Shown here: positions 7,625 to 13,115 of the stretch, one piece after another
Layout of the letters: each line of letters opens with the position of its first letter
Numbering within the stretch: position 1 is the first letter of the stretch
Source: a virus
Strand: one strand, 5' to 3'
Virus record (IMG/VR): IMGVR_UViG_3300025168_000743
Location: 1-22,401 of that record
Length of the DNA: 22,401 nucleotides
Program-made: the position numbers and the translations under genes
The notes under the pieces: model-generated
Database searches by the model: none
Told to the model about the DNA's origin: nothing
The model's input: only the letters and a program-made list of their open reading frames with translations

Positions 7625-7953
7625 TATATTTTAACTGCGTTAACTTCAAGCGTTATAGAATTAACAACCTTAGTTTTATATTGATCATATAATTTAGGGT
7701 GATCTTCCTGCAATCTTTTAAGGTCGATCGTGTTATATTCTTTGTGTTTTGTTTGGGCGTGGACATTGTAACCTTTACAATGTGTAAAGACTTGACCACC
7801 TAAAGCATCGACAATAGTAACTGCAGGATCTTTAAGATCTATAGTTAATTTTGTAAACGCTTTTTTCTTTTTGTTAGCGTCAAAATAATTAAATAAAAGT
7901 TTACTTTGTAAAGTAGACAAATTATCTAATTTGGCTTTTTTAAGTGTACTCAT
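7624..7953 (-). CDS. Hypothetical 109-residue basic protein
   Basis: A Lys-rich soluble protein, probably an alpha/beta fold, with no motif I recognise. It has one Cys (FTHCKGYNVHAQTKHKEYN, about residues 56-74) in a His/Lys-rich stretch. The ATG is preceded by a weak but usable ribosome-binding site (GAGG, seven bases upstream). It is the first gene of a three-gene set that ends at the 7161-7184 palindrome. The upstream 100 bases have inverted repeats and a TATAAT-like element, so it is probably transcribed from its own promoter. Function unknown. Confidence 0.7.
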   Translation of the reverse strand: MSTLKKAKLDNLSTLQSKLLFNYFDANKKKKAFTKLTIDLKDPAVTIVDALGGQVFTHCKGYNVHAQTKHKEYNTIDLKRLQEDHPKLYDQYKTKVVNSITLEVNAVKI

Positions 7954-7972
7954 TTTTTTACCTCGTTTGTTA

Positions 7973-8011
7973 ATTATATATAACTTATGTTATATCTCCC
8001 ATTAATAAGGG
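7973..8011 (-). promoter_or_regulatory. Candidate operator/promoter with inverted repeats
   Basis: A TATAAT hexamer (minus strand, 7973-7978) is overlapped by an inverted repeat with arms ATATAAC/GTTATAT (7978-7995). An imperfect GGGAGATAT/ATATCCC dyad follows further upstream. No good -35 is seen. Position before the 109-residue gene suggests a regulated promoter. Evidence is weak because AT-rich sequence produces such patterns easily. Confidence 0.3.
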
Positions 8012-8053
8012 ATATAAAAAGATATGTAAAGAAAAAGATTTATTTAATTTAAT

Positions 8054-8082
8054 ACAACGCCAGGTTGTGTTCCTGGCGTTGT
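8054..8082. terminator. 11-bp perfect hairpin, likely terminator
   Basis: Arms ACAACGCCAGG and CCTGGCGTTGT are perfectly complementary with a seven-base loop. It lies 16 bases past the stop of the 28-residue gene, at the end of the 9058-to-8098 gene set, so it is well placed as a terminator. The minus-strand sequence after it is AT-rich but has no uninterrupted U-tract. Confidence 0.5.
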
Positions 8083-8097
8083 TAGTTTAGAACGGTT

Positions 8098-8184
8098 CTA
8101 AATGTATATTGCAATAAACAATATAAAAAGAAATAACCACGGGATAGCCATTTTTAAGATAAATTTTAAAAGGTCCTCAATCAT
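8098..8184 (-). CDS. 28-residue single-pass membrane peptide
   Basis: A very short frame whose ATG overlaps the stop of the Gp88-like gene (ATGA at 8181-8184) and whose TAG is followed closely by a hairpin. The product starts MIEDLLKFILKM and then has a single continuous hydrophobic segment to its end (AIPWLFLFILFIAIYI). The ribosome-binding site is weak, so coupling is likely. Chance is a real possibility at this length, but the junction and the uniform membrane pattern argue for a gene. Confidence 0.45.
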   Translation of the reverse strand: MIEDLLKFILKMAIPWLFLFILFIAIYI

Positions 8185-8885
8185 GACGCAATCTTAATAA
8201 AAGAATTTGTCTCGACCTTTTTTCCTAAGCCCTTAGCAACTAAGCCCACAATCACGCCCCTCGGATCCTTAAACCTTAAGTCATGTTTATCACCGTCAAT
8301 GACTTTCCGACTCATCCATTTTGACGGCAGCTTATCCTTGAAAACTACGGCAACGTTTGAATAGTATTTAGTCATCGCTTCAACTTGATCTTTATAATTA
8401 GAACCCGAGTCGCTAAACGTGACATGATAATTTTTTTTATCATGATCAAGATAATTTAAAACTTTGGTATAATCATAAAATTGAACATCTGGGTGAAGAT
8501 CCATAAGAGAGCCACCACCATCAACTTTATATTTAAAAAAGGGCAAATCACTGGTGCCGTTTAATCTAACGGCAAATTTGAAACCGTCCCGAGCTGCCCT
8601 CTTCTTTAATAGCCCGATCTCGTTTGATAATTCATAAAGAAAACCGTTTTTATTATTCCAGAAATAATTGGTTTTATTTATTCTGGCCTGTTGCACCGAA
8701 TTCATTTGTCCACGGCCTGAAGTATTTAAACAGGGCGCAATGCATCCACCAGGACCTTTAGTAGCTTTTGGACAAACATTTTTTCCACTCATATTGTAGG
8801 GGGCAAAATGTAAGATAGCTGTTTTATATCCAAACGCTTCACCCTTAGCCATTTTGGTTTGACTGTAGTAATTTAATAGTGCCAT
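8181..8885 (-). CDS. Gp88-like conserved phage protein with Cys motif
   Basis: A 234-residue protein that I recognise as the phage 'gene product 88' type. It has a conserved region VCPKATKGPGGCIAPCLNTS (about residues 37-56) with three Cys in C-x9-C-x3-C spacing. Further on are RLNGTSD (about 108-114), FYDYTK (about 137-142) and a VTFSDSGSN stretch (about 156-164). The catalytic role of the family is, to my knowledge, not established. The Cys cluster could bind a metal or iron-sulfur cluster, and the FYDYTK-containing part could be barrel-like, but this is inference. The start overlaps the preceding 57-residue gene's stop (TAATG) and has a strong ribosome-binding site (AGGGGGTG). Composition is somewhat richer in GC than its neighbours. 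Confidence 0.7.
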   Translation of the reverse strand: MALLNYYSQTKMAKGEAFGYKTAILHFAPYNMSGKNVCPKATKGPGGCIAPCLNTSGRGQMNSVQQARINKTNYFWNNKNGFLYELSNEIGLLKKRAARDGFKFAVRLNGTSDLPFFKYKVDGGGSLMDLHPDVQFYDYTKVLNYLDHDKKNYHVTFSDSGSNYKDQVEAMTKYYSNVAVVFKDKLPSKWMSRKVIDGDKHDLRFKDPRGVIVGLVAKGLGKKVETNSFIKIAS

Positions 8886-9058
8886 TATTCACCCCCTTCG
8901 ATTATTTTTTTTAAATCTTTAAGATCTGCTGCATCATCACAGAAGTCGCTGCGACTCAGTCCGAGCCCTGCAGCCTTCATTGCTTCTGATGCATCCTTCT
9001 CAGTCCACGGTTTATTGGCTGGCCATCCGCTGGGCGTTTTTATATTTTTTTTAGTCAT
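8885..9058 (-). CDS. Hypothetical 57-residue protein
   Basis: A short frame with a good ribosome-binding site (AAGGA, nine bases before the ATG), ending in a TAATG overlap with the Gp88-like gene. The product has a Trp/Pro-rich start (TPSGWPANKPWTEKDA, residues 8-23) and an acidic, probably helical end (SDFCDDAADLKDLKKIIEGG). It is the first gene after a promoter-like element at 9092-9120. Function unknown, but the pairing with the Gp88-like gene suggests they work together. Confidence 0.65.
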   Translation of the reverse strand: MTKKNIKTPSGWPANKPWTEKDASEAMKAAGLGLSRSDFCDDAADLKDLKKIIEGGE

Positions 9059-9091
9059 TTTTTTTATTCCTTTTTAGTTAGTTAATAAATC

Positions 9092-9120
9092 TTATTAAGG
9101 CGGGATGATTTTAAAGTCAA
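9092..9120 (-). promoter_or_regulatory. Sigma70-like promoter for the Gp88-like operon
   Basis: On the minus strand, TTGACT (9115-9120) and TAATAA (9092-9097) are separated by 17 bases, close to a standard housekeeping promoter. The expected start of transcription is about 30 bases before the ATG at 9058, leaving room for its ribosome-binding site. This is one of the better promoter matches in the window. Confidence 0.55.
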
Positions 9121-9229
9121 CTATTATTTAAATTAAATTTTAGCTGCCATGAGCTGCCACGGTTAACGGGACCAATTTAAAAAAATAAATTTTTTTAAAT
9201 ATTAGTAGTAGTAACAAAGCACCAAAAAA

Positions 9230-9309
9230 GACATGGTAAAAGTTTAGGAACCTCGCACGTATAGTATAAGGGGGCAAACGTAAAATATGACATGGCAAAA
9301 GTTTAGTAA
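9230..9309 (-). repeat. Two imperfect direct repeats with AAAGTTTAG core
   Basis: Copies at 9230-9250 and 9289-9309, starts 59 bases apart, share 19 of 21 bases around ACATGG-Y-AAAAGTTTAG. On the transcribed (minus) strand the core reads TTNCTAAACTTT. The same core occurs twice more at 12350-12400, also upstream of a minus-strand gene. A shared regulator site or phage promoter element is likely. Confidence 0.6.
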
Positions 9310-9324
9310 TAGTAAACCAATCAT

Positions 9325-9346
9325 AAAAATCGCATAGGCGATTTTT
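9325..9346. terminator. Short bidirectional intrinsic terminator-like hairpin
   Basis: Perfect arms AAAAATCGC and GCGATTTTT flank a four-base loop. The A/T ends make it U-tailed on both strands. It is 40 bases past the stop of the VRR-NUC-like gene, a good position for termination on the minus strand. The GC part of the stem is short, so strength is probably modest. Confidence 0.5.
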
Positions 9347-9385
9347 AGCGATATGGTTTTAGTATCGTGAAGCGTGAGAATTGGT

Positions 9386-9751
9386 TCAAGCGTCTTGAAT
9401 TTTTTTCATTGCATCTTTTAAATTAAGTGATGAGTAGGCATGAACCAAGGTTCTCGGCTCACGGATCACGAAAATTTGTAATTCTGAGGAGGTTCCCTGC
9501 GAGAGTGTCTCTCGCAAGATAAATGATTGTCCACCATTTTTAAAATGGGTCAAATGCCAATTGATTTGGTACTTAGATAAACCTAAATTCTTGACATCAT
9601 TTGACTTGAGTTCAATCCAAATACTTTTGTTATTTATCAACCAATAAACGTCTGGAATTCCATTAATAGTGTTACTTTCAATACGGAATAATTGACCTTT
9701 TAACTTAAGAGATTTAATTCGTTTCCATAAATTACTTTCAGATTTTTTCAT
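9386..9751 (-). CDS. VRR-NUC-like PD-(D/E)XK nuclease
   Basis: A 121-residue protein with the signature of small phage VRR-NUC nucleases: RIESNTINGIPDVYWL (residues 23-38) with the catalytic Asp D34, WIELKS with E47 and K49, and LSKYQINWH with Q62. An N-terminal Glu (E5) may complete the site. Such stand-alone domains are thought to cut branched DNA (junction resolution) during replication or packaging, but this one's target is not known. No ribosome-binding site is visible before the ATG. Instead a 7-bp inverted repeat (9753-9773) and a terminator-like hairpin (9774-9810) sit directly upstream, which suggests controlled expression. Length fits the family. Confidence 0.78.
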   Translation of the reverse strand: MKKSESNLWKRIKSLKLKGQLFRIESNTINGIPDVYWLINNKSIWIELKSNDVKNLGLSKYQINWHLTHFKNGGQSFILRETLSQGTSSELQIFVIREPRTLVHAYSSLNLKDAMKKIQDA

Positions 9752-9752
9752 T

Positions 9753-9773
9753 ATGTTATCAAGTCAATAACAT
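9753..9773 (-). promoter_or_regulatory. Inverted repeat directly upstream of the nuclease start
   Basis: Perfect arms ATGTTAT/ATAACAT with a seven-base spacer end one base before the start codon of the VRR-NUC-like gene. As RNA it would occlude the start region; as DNA it could be an operator. Which of these it is cannot be told from sequence. Confidence 0.45.
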
Positions 9774-9810
9774 AAAAAAAGGGACAACTAAAGTCTCCCG
9801 TTGTTGCCCC
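9774..9810 (-). terminator. Intrinsic terminator before the VRR-NUC-like gene
   Basis: On the minus strand GGGGCAAC pairs with GTTGTCCC (one G-U pair) around a loop of about 14 bases, followed at once by seven T. This is the most classical rho-independent terminator in the window. It would end the transcript from the 64-residue gene and upstream, or act as an attenuator for the nuclease gene, whose ATG is only about 23 bases beyond it. Confidence 0.6.
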
Positions 9811-9857
9811 CTTAATCAAGATATTTGGTTGTCTGTGTTAGCCCAAATACCAAGAAT

Positions 9858-10052
9858 TCAATAGTAATATTTCTTATAATACTTATCAAGTGCTTTCTCA
9901 ATTTTAGGCGTAAATGCAAATTTTTTACACTCTGCCAAAGATTTAAAAAAACATTCTCTACAATTTAAAAAATCTAAAATAAAATCTGCAAAAGTCCCAT
10001 GATACAGAGGATTAATTTTTTTTGATCTTATAAAAATTTGTCTTAAATTCAT
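9858..10052 (-). CDS. Hypothetical 64-residue basic protein
   Basis: A Lys/Tyr-rich small protein with three Cys (NCRECFFKSLAECKKF, about residues 30-45), probably helical, ending in a Tyr/Lys cluster. No recognised domain. It starts 11 bases after the upstream gene's stop and is followed by a terminator at 9774-9810, so it appears to be the last gene of the 11984-to-9858 group. The CxxC followed by a third Cys could bind a metal, but this is weak evidence. Confidence 0.55.
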   Translation of the reverse strand: MNLRQIFIRSKKINPLYHGTFADFILDFLNCRECFFKSLAECKKFAFTPKIEKALDKYYKKYYY

Positions 10053-10063
10053 ATTAATAAACT

Positions 10064-10474
10064 CTATTCATATCTTAATATTTCAATGTCTTGCATCATT
10101 TCATCAACATTGTATTTTTCTCCGACTGTTAGATCTGCCAAATCTTTAATAACATCATCCCCATAATAATTTTTATTAAAAAATGTAAGTGGGTCATCAA
10201 CCAAATTTGAGGAGGGTGGAGTTTGATCACCACTCCAACGAACTATTAAAAATTTCATTCCTTGCAACTTTTCAATAAGTTCCTCAGAACTAGGGTCAAT
10301 ATTTAATTTCTTAGTAACAGATCTTAAATAGTGATCAAGATGCATTTCACCAATTTCAATATATGTCTCCTTACTCTCAGACCAAATAACTCGTTTAAGC
10401 ATTTTTTCTATATCATCTGGTAACTTTTTATTATCAATAGTTGATACAAGTTTTAAAATATCTTTAATAAGCAT
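10064..10474 (-). CDS. Hypothetical 136-residue acidic protein
   Basis: I start this at an ATG nine codons inside the longest frame, because that ATG overlaps the upstream stop (TAATG at 10472-10476) and follows a strong ribosome-binding site (GGAGGAGG). The product begins MLIKDILKLVSTID. It is acidic, with a likely helical N-terminal half and a region MKFLIVRWSGDQTPPSS (about residues 79-95). No domain recognised. It belongs to a run of unknown genes that may be accessory. Confidence 0.65.
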   Translation of the reverse strand: MLIKDILKLVSTIDNKKLPDDIEKMLKRVIWSESKETYIEIGEMHLDHYLRSVTKKLNIDPSSEELIEKLQGMKFLIVRWSGDQTPPSSNLVDDPLTFFNKNYYGDDVIKDLADLTVGEKYNVDEMMQDIEILRYE

Positions 10475-11082
10475 TATAAACCCTCCTCCGACCAAGTCCA
10501 ACCAAGTGACACATCAAAAACTTTAAGCTTTTTACCATCAACATTAATTTCAGAACTTTCAATTGTGATCCACTCATCCTCATCAAACATTCTTATACTT
10601 ATGTTGTCTTTATCTATGACTTTAAAAATAGATGAAGATTGTCCATCCATGGTCTTTTTTTGGATTTCATTAAACTTTTCAATCTGGTCAATTTCAACCA
10701 TAGGAATAGACCACCCATTCCATTTATGTGTTGTTACATAACCTTCAATATAATGTTCTATTGTAGCAATTCCATTTTCATCAGTTTTATCTGACAACCA
10801 ATGATCATGGTATAGTTTAACTTTTTTCCAAACAAAAGGCATATCATTTTTAAAATCAAATTTACCTTTTTTAAAATCATTAATGAAACTTTTTTTAGTA
10901 ACATCAATAAATTTAACAAATCCACCACCTTGAGGGCAAATAGATAAAATATTATTTTTAAATGATGAAATATCATAATAATTTTTTTCACGTAAAAAAT
11001 ATTTAGATGACTTTATTTTTTTTCTTATAATACCTAAATCATAATTGATCTCGGTTTGTTTTTTTACTTCAGTATAATCCAT
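10474..11082 (-). CDS. Hypothetical 202-residue protein
   Basis: I choose the ATG at 11080-11082, six codons inside the longest frame, because AAGGGAG lies eight bases before it and the upstream gene stops just two bases before. The protein looks globular and beta-rich toward the C terminus (IFKVIDKDNISIRMFDEDEW; DVSLGWTWSEEG), with many Asp, Lys and aromatic residues. I do not recognise a family. It ends in a TAATG overlap with the next gene, so the two are probably co-translated. An accessory or anti-defence role is possible by context but nothing in the sequence shows it. Confidence 0.65.
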   Translation of the reverse strand: MDYTEVKKQTEINYDLGIIRKKIKSSKYFLREKNYYDISSFKNNILSICPQGGGFVKFIDVTKKSFINDFKKGKFDFKNDMPFVWKKVKLYHDHWLSDKTDENGIATIEHYIEGYVTTHKWNGWSIPMVEIDQIEKFNEIQKKTMDGQSSSIFKVIDKDNISIRMFDEDEWITIESSEINVDGKKLKVFDVSLGWTWSEEGL

Positions 11083-11083
11083 T

Positions 11084-11284
11084 TTATTTGCTCCCTTCAT
11101 TAATTTTATTAATCTTACCTTGTGTTATGTAATTATCGTTATGAAGTTTTTGCTCATCACAATCGAGAACAGACACTAGACCACAACCTAAACAATCTTC
11201 ACATTCTATTCTAGAATGAACATCATCATAACTTGCCGATAAATTATAATATCCAATACCTTCACACTTCTCACATTTATTCAT
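11084..11284 (-). CDS. 66-residue zinc-knuckle protein (DnaJ-type CxxCxGxG)
   Basis: Chosen start: ATG at 11282-11284, preceded by AAAGGAG at proper distance; a longer frame would begin in a poor context. The product begins MNKCEKCEGIGYYN and has a second pair CEDCLGCG at about residues 29-36. The two CxxCxGxG-like motifs match the zinc-binding repeats of DnaJ. Alone, such mini-proteins in phages are of unknown role, perhaps a protein-binding or chaperone-like adaptor. Its leader sequence is nearly the same as that of the next upstream gene. A second protein with this motif is encoded at 14725-14934. Confidence 0.7.
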   Translation of the reverse strand: MNKCEKCEGIGYYNLSASYDDVHSRIECEDCLGCGLVSVLDCDEQKLHNDNYITQGKINKINEGSK

Positions 11285-11307
11285 TTCATTTGCTCCTTTG
11301 TTAGTTA

Positions 11308-11682
11308 TTAAAGTTCTGCAGAAAAAGAACATGCACCTTTTTTTTCTACACATTCTTTTATTTGATTTCCTAATTCGAGTCTTGCATAAAGTTTTAATAT
11401 TTTATTTTTATTTACTTTATTAAGTTTGATTTGATCCCACAACATTTCATCATTATAGCTATCATTTTTTTTAAAAAATTTATCAAGTTTATCCTTCCAA
11501 TCACCTAAACCTTTTAAACATTTTTTAATACCTTCATTAATATTATCTAAATGATCATCCTTATCAAAATAATAGTTTATCTCATTTGGTTCCCCAATAT
11601 CTCCAAAATGATCTGCATCATCACTTGATTGAATACCAAACCAAAATTTACCTTCTATATCTCCTTGATAGTATCTACCCAT
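11308..11682 (-). CDS. Hypothetical 124-residue protein
   Basis: Begins MGRYYQGDIEGKFWFGIQSSDDADHFG, a start I have seen in proteins from phages and bacteria without an assigned role. Rich in Asp and Lys, with aromatic residues in the first 30 positions and Cys toward the end. A good ribosome-binding site (AAAGGAGC) precedes the ATG. The start overlaps the end of the upstream 54-residue gene by eight bases. The conserved-looking first 30 residues make this a convincing gene; function unknown. Confidence 0.68.
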   Translation of the reverse strand: MGRYYQGDIEGKFWFGIQSSDDADHFGDIGEPNEINYYFDKDDHLDNINEGIKKCLKGLGDWKDKLDKFFKKNDSYNDEMLWDQIKLNKVNKNKILKLYARLELGNQIKECVEKKGACSFSAEL

Positions 11683-11839
11683 TTTTGCTCCTTTGTTTCA
11701 TTGTTAGTTTTTTAATTATTTTTGGTAAAATTTTTCTTACTTGTGAATTTGGTAAATAATTTTCTATTTCAATATCCAAATCATCTGTAAGCCACTCAAC
11801 CAAAAACTCTTTTTCTTTTTTTGTTAGTTTTATAATCAT
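11675..11839 (-). CDS. Hypothetical 54-residue protein
   Basis: A short frame filling the gap upstream of the 124-residue gene, ending in an eight-base overlap with it. The product begins MIIKLTKKEKEFLVEWLTDD and is a charged, probably helical protein. The ribosome-binding site of the next gene lies inside its last codons. A promoter-like pair at 11848-11875 sits so close that the transcript would have almost no leader. Function unknown. Confidence 0.6.
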   Translation of the reverse strand: MIIKLTKKEKEFLVEWLTDDLDIEIENYLPNSQVRKILPKIIKKLTMKQRSKNG

Positions 11840-11847
11840 ATCCCATC

Positions 11848-11875
11848 AATATAAGATATATAGAGTATAAGTCAA
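11848..11875 (-). promoter_or_regulatory. Candidate promoter for the accessory gene run
   Basis: On the minus strand TTGACT (11870-11875) and TATATT (11848-11853) are 16 bases apart. If used, transcription would begin within a few bases of the ATG at 11839, giving a nearly leaderless message. The -35 box lies directly after the stop of the 35-residue gene upstream. Confidence 0.4.
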
Positions 11876-11876
11876 A

Positions 11877-11984
11877 TTATAATTTAAAAAATCCACTTAT
11901 TAAAAGATAAGTAAATACAAGTAAAATAAGGGCTAATAATGGTCGTTTTAATATAAATATAAATATGTGTGATAAAAATCCCAT
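11877..11984 (-). CDS. 35-residue membrane peptide
   Basis: A short frame in an otherwise empty gap. The product begins MGFLSHIFIFILKRPL and has a second hydrophobic run to its end (LLALILLVFTYLLISGFF), with a basic KR pair between. No convincing ribosome-binding site. Hydrophobic composition can arise by chance in AT-rich DNA, so confidence is limited, but it resembles the other two membrane mini-proteins in this region in size and place. Confidence 0.4.
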   Translation of the reverse strand: MGFLSHIFIFILKRPLLALILLVFTYLLISGFFKL

Positions 11985-12019
11985 TTAAGTGAGATATACG
12001 TAATTATATAAAAATCAAG

Positions 12020-12343
12020 TTAAACTTTTATTTTTTTTATTGATTGAATTACAGACGTTGGGATGATTGTAGTATTGCCTATATTATCAAACGTGGGCTT
12101 ATCTTTTGTCTCTATATAATCTGTAAAAATTCTAGTAATACCTTTTGATTGAGATAATAAATAACCCTTTGATACACAAGTTGGTAATTTTTCTTTATTT
12201 AAACTTTTAATGTCAGACCAACCACTATCCCCCTCAATATCAAGCCACTTTATTTCTACAAATGGATAGTCTAAAATATTGTTGCCTAAATTTTTAAAAT
12301 TAAAATTTAAAATTTTTGATTTTTGTAATTTTTTTGTTTTCAT
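12020..12343 (-). CDS. Conserved hypothetical 107-residue phage protein
   Basis: A small protein with a pattern I associate with a family in marine phages. It has VEIKWLDIEGDSGWSDI (about residues 29-45), LPTCVSKGYLLSQSKG (about 53-68), IFTDYIE and a final TTIIPTSVIQSIKKI. Mostly beta-strand in appearance, ending with a short helix. The role of the family is not known to me. The region upstream has two perfect copies of a 20-base repeat, probably controlling this gene. No ribosome-binding site is visible. Confidence 0.72.
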   Translation of the reverse strand: MKTKKLQKSKILNFNFKNLGNNILDYPFVEIKWLDIEGDSGWSDIKSLNKEKLPTCVSKGYLLSQSKGITRIFTDYIETKDKPTFDNIGNTTIIPTSVIQSIKKIKV

Positions 12344-12349
12344 AATTTC

Positions 12350-12400
12350 GCATTAGTAAAGTTTAGCAACATAAAAAACTGCATTAGTAAAGTTTAGCAA
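12350..12400 (-). repeat. Two perfect 20-base direct repeats, candidate promoter/operator
   Basis: The sequence GCATTAGTAAAGTTTAGCAA occurs at 12350-12369 and again at 12381-12400, a 31-base period (about three helix turns). The first copy is six bases from the start codon of the 107-residue gene. The core AAAGTTTAG is shared with the pair at 9230-9309. Two sites on the same DNA face upstream of a start suggest cooperative regulator binding or a phage-specific promoter. Confidence 0.65.
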
Positions 12401-12402
12401 TA

Positions 12403-12555
12403 TCATTTTTTAACTTTAAATTCGTTTTCATAAGTAATGTCCGTGCCATGATCTTTAATATTTTTATAGACTCTTTTGTTATTCTCTGTAAGGACAGAGA
12501 CAATGCCGACTGAAGTATTAAGATGTTTGTTATGGATTTCATTAAAGACCACCAT
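12403..12555 (-). CDS. Hypothetical 50-residue protein
   Basis: I place the start at the ATG at 12553-12555, just inside the end of the region after the small terminase gene. The same frame is open further upstream but would overlap that gene heavily. The product (MVVFNEIHNKHLNTSVGIVS...) has a balanced, globular-looking composition. A competing frame starting in a TAATG overlap at 12569 gives a Leu/Ile/Lys-rich product that looks like a shadow. That alternative cannot be excluded because TAATG junctions are common here. Function unknown. Confidence 0.5.
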   Translation of the reverse strand: MVVFNEIHNKHLNTSVGIVSVLTENNKRVYKNIKDHGTDITYENEFKVKK

Positions 12556-12568
12556 AAAATTTCCATCA

Positions 12569-13075
12569 TTAAGTAATTTCTTTTGGCGTAACGTCAATGA
12601 TATTTTTGGCTTCTCCGATTTTACCTTCAAGTTCAGATAAGCGTTTCTCAAGTTGTTCACGACTCATACCCTCCAATCCAACATGGGTTACTTCTTTTTT
12701 ATCTATAAAAAATCCTGCCATTTGTCCACTACGATACTCTGCGTTTACAGCTACAGAAAATTGTTTTTTATCTTCTGCCTTTTTACTTAGTGTTTCAAAT
12801 CTTTTATATTTTTTAAGCTTATCCCCTTCGTGTTTTTTTAATTCTTGATTATATTTCATCTCCATGTAACGTACTACATGAGGGTTTTTATTTGGATCGG
12901 TTAGTCTACTTGCAATTTCTGTTGGTCCTTCTTTTTTAATAGATTGGTACCCAGCCCTAGTGGCTGCTTCAGTCTTAGAGATCTCTCCCCAATTACTAAC
13001 ATATATATCTACAAATGCTTTTTGCTTCAATGTCAGCTCAGATGTTGATTTCAAAGTATTTTTTCTTTTAGTCAT
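12569..13075 (-). CDS. terS: Terminase small subunit
   Basis: A 168-residue protein of the Terminase_2 type: an N-terminal helix-turn-helix region LTLKQKAFVDIYVSNWGE (14-31) and ISKTEAATRAGY (32-43), a basic middle (about 80-105), and a C-terminal helix (GMSREQLEKRLSELEGKI, about residues 134-151) that could form the oligomer interface. Small terminases recognise the packaging site and guide the large subunit. A ribosome-binding site (AGAGG) precedes the ATG. It is on the same strand as the large terminase but separated by about 5.6 kb of small genes. The repeat-rich non-coding region upstream could be its DNA target, though this is inference. Confidence 0.82.
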   Translation of the reverse strand: MTKRKNTLKSTSELTLKQKAFVDIYVSNWGEISKTEAATRAGYQSIKKEGPTEIASRLTDPNKNPHVVRYMEMKYNQELKKHEGDKLKKYKRFETLSKKAEDKKQFSVAVNAEYRSGQMAGFFIDKKEVTHVGLEGMSREQLEKRLSELEGKIGEAKNIIDVTPKEIT

Positions 13076-13115
13076 CTTGACCTCTTATATCATAAATTTT
13101 TTCCTAATACTCTTT

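Larger units (their letters stand above)
9121..9385. other. Non-coding stretch upstream of the Gp88-like operon
   Basis: No credible gene is visible on either strand. It holds a pair of direct repeats (9230-9309), a short symmetrical hairpin (9325-9346), a GAGCTGCCA-like duplication around 9142-9160, and runs of A and T at 9179-9200. It appears to be a control region between the VRR-NUC-like gene and the 57-residue gene. Confidence 0.5.

Noticed and set aside
7161-8082. GC-rich hairpins at 7161, 7511 and 8054 considered as a CRISPR-like or repeat family
   Set aside because: The three hairpins have unrelated sequences and irregular spacing, with no spacer-repeat pattern.
10758-10991. 77-codon frame inside the 202-residue gene on the same strand
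   Set aside because: Ile/Leu/Lys-rich product with no ribosome-binding site or motif, so an AT-rich shadow, unlike the nested gene in dcm.
12384-12569. 61-codon frame starting in a TAATG overlap after the small terminase
   Set aside because: The junction is attractive but the product is a Leu/Ile/Lys-rich string typical of AT-rich shadows. The competing frame at 12403-12555 gives a more protein-like product. Not fully excluded.
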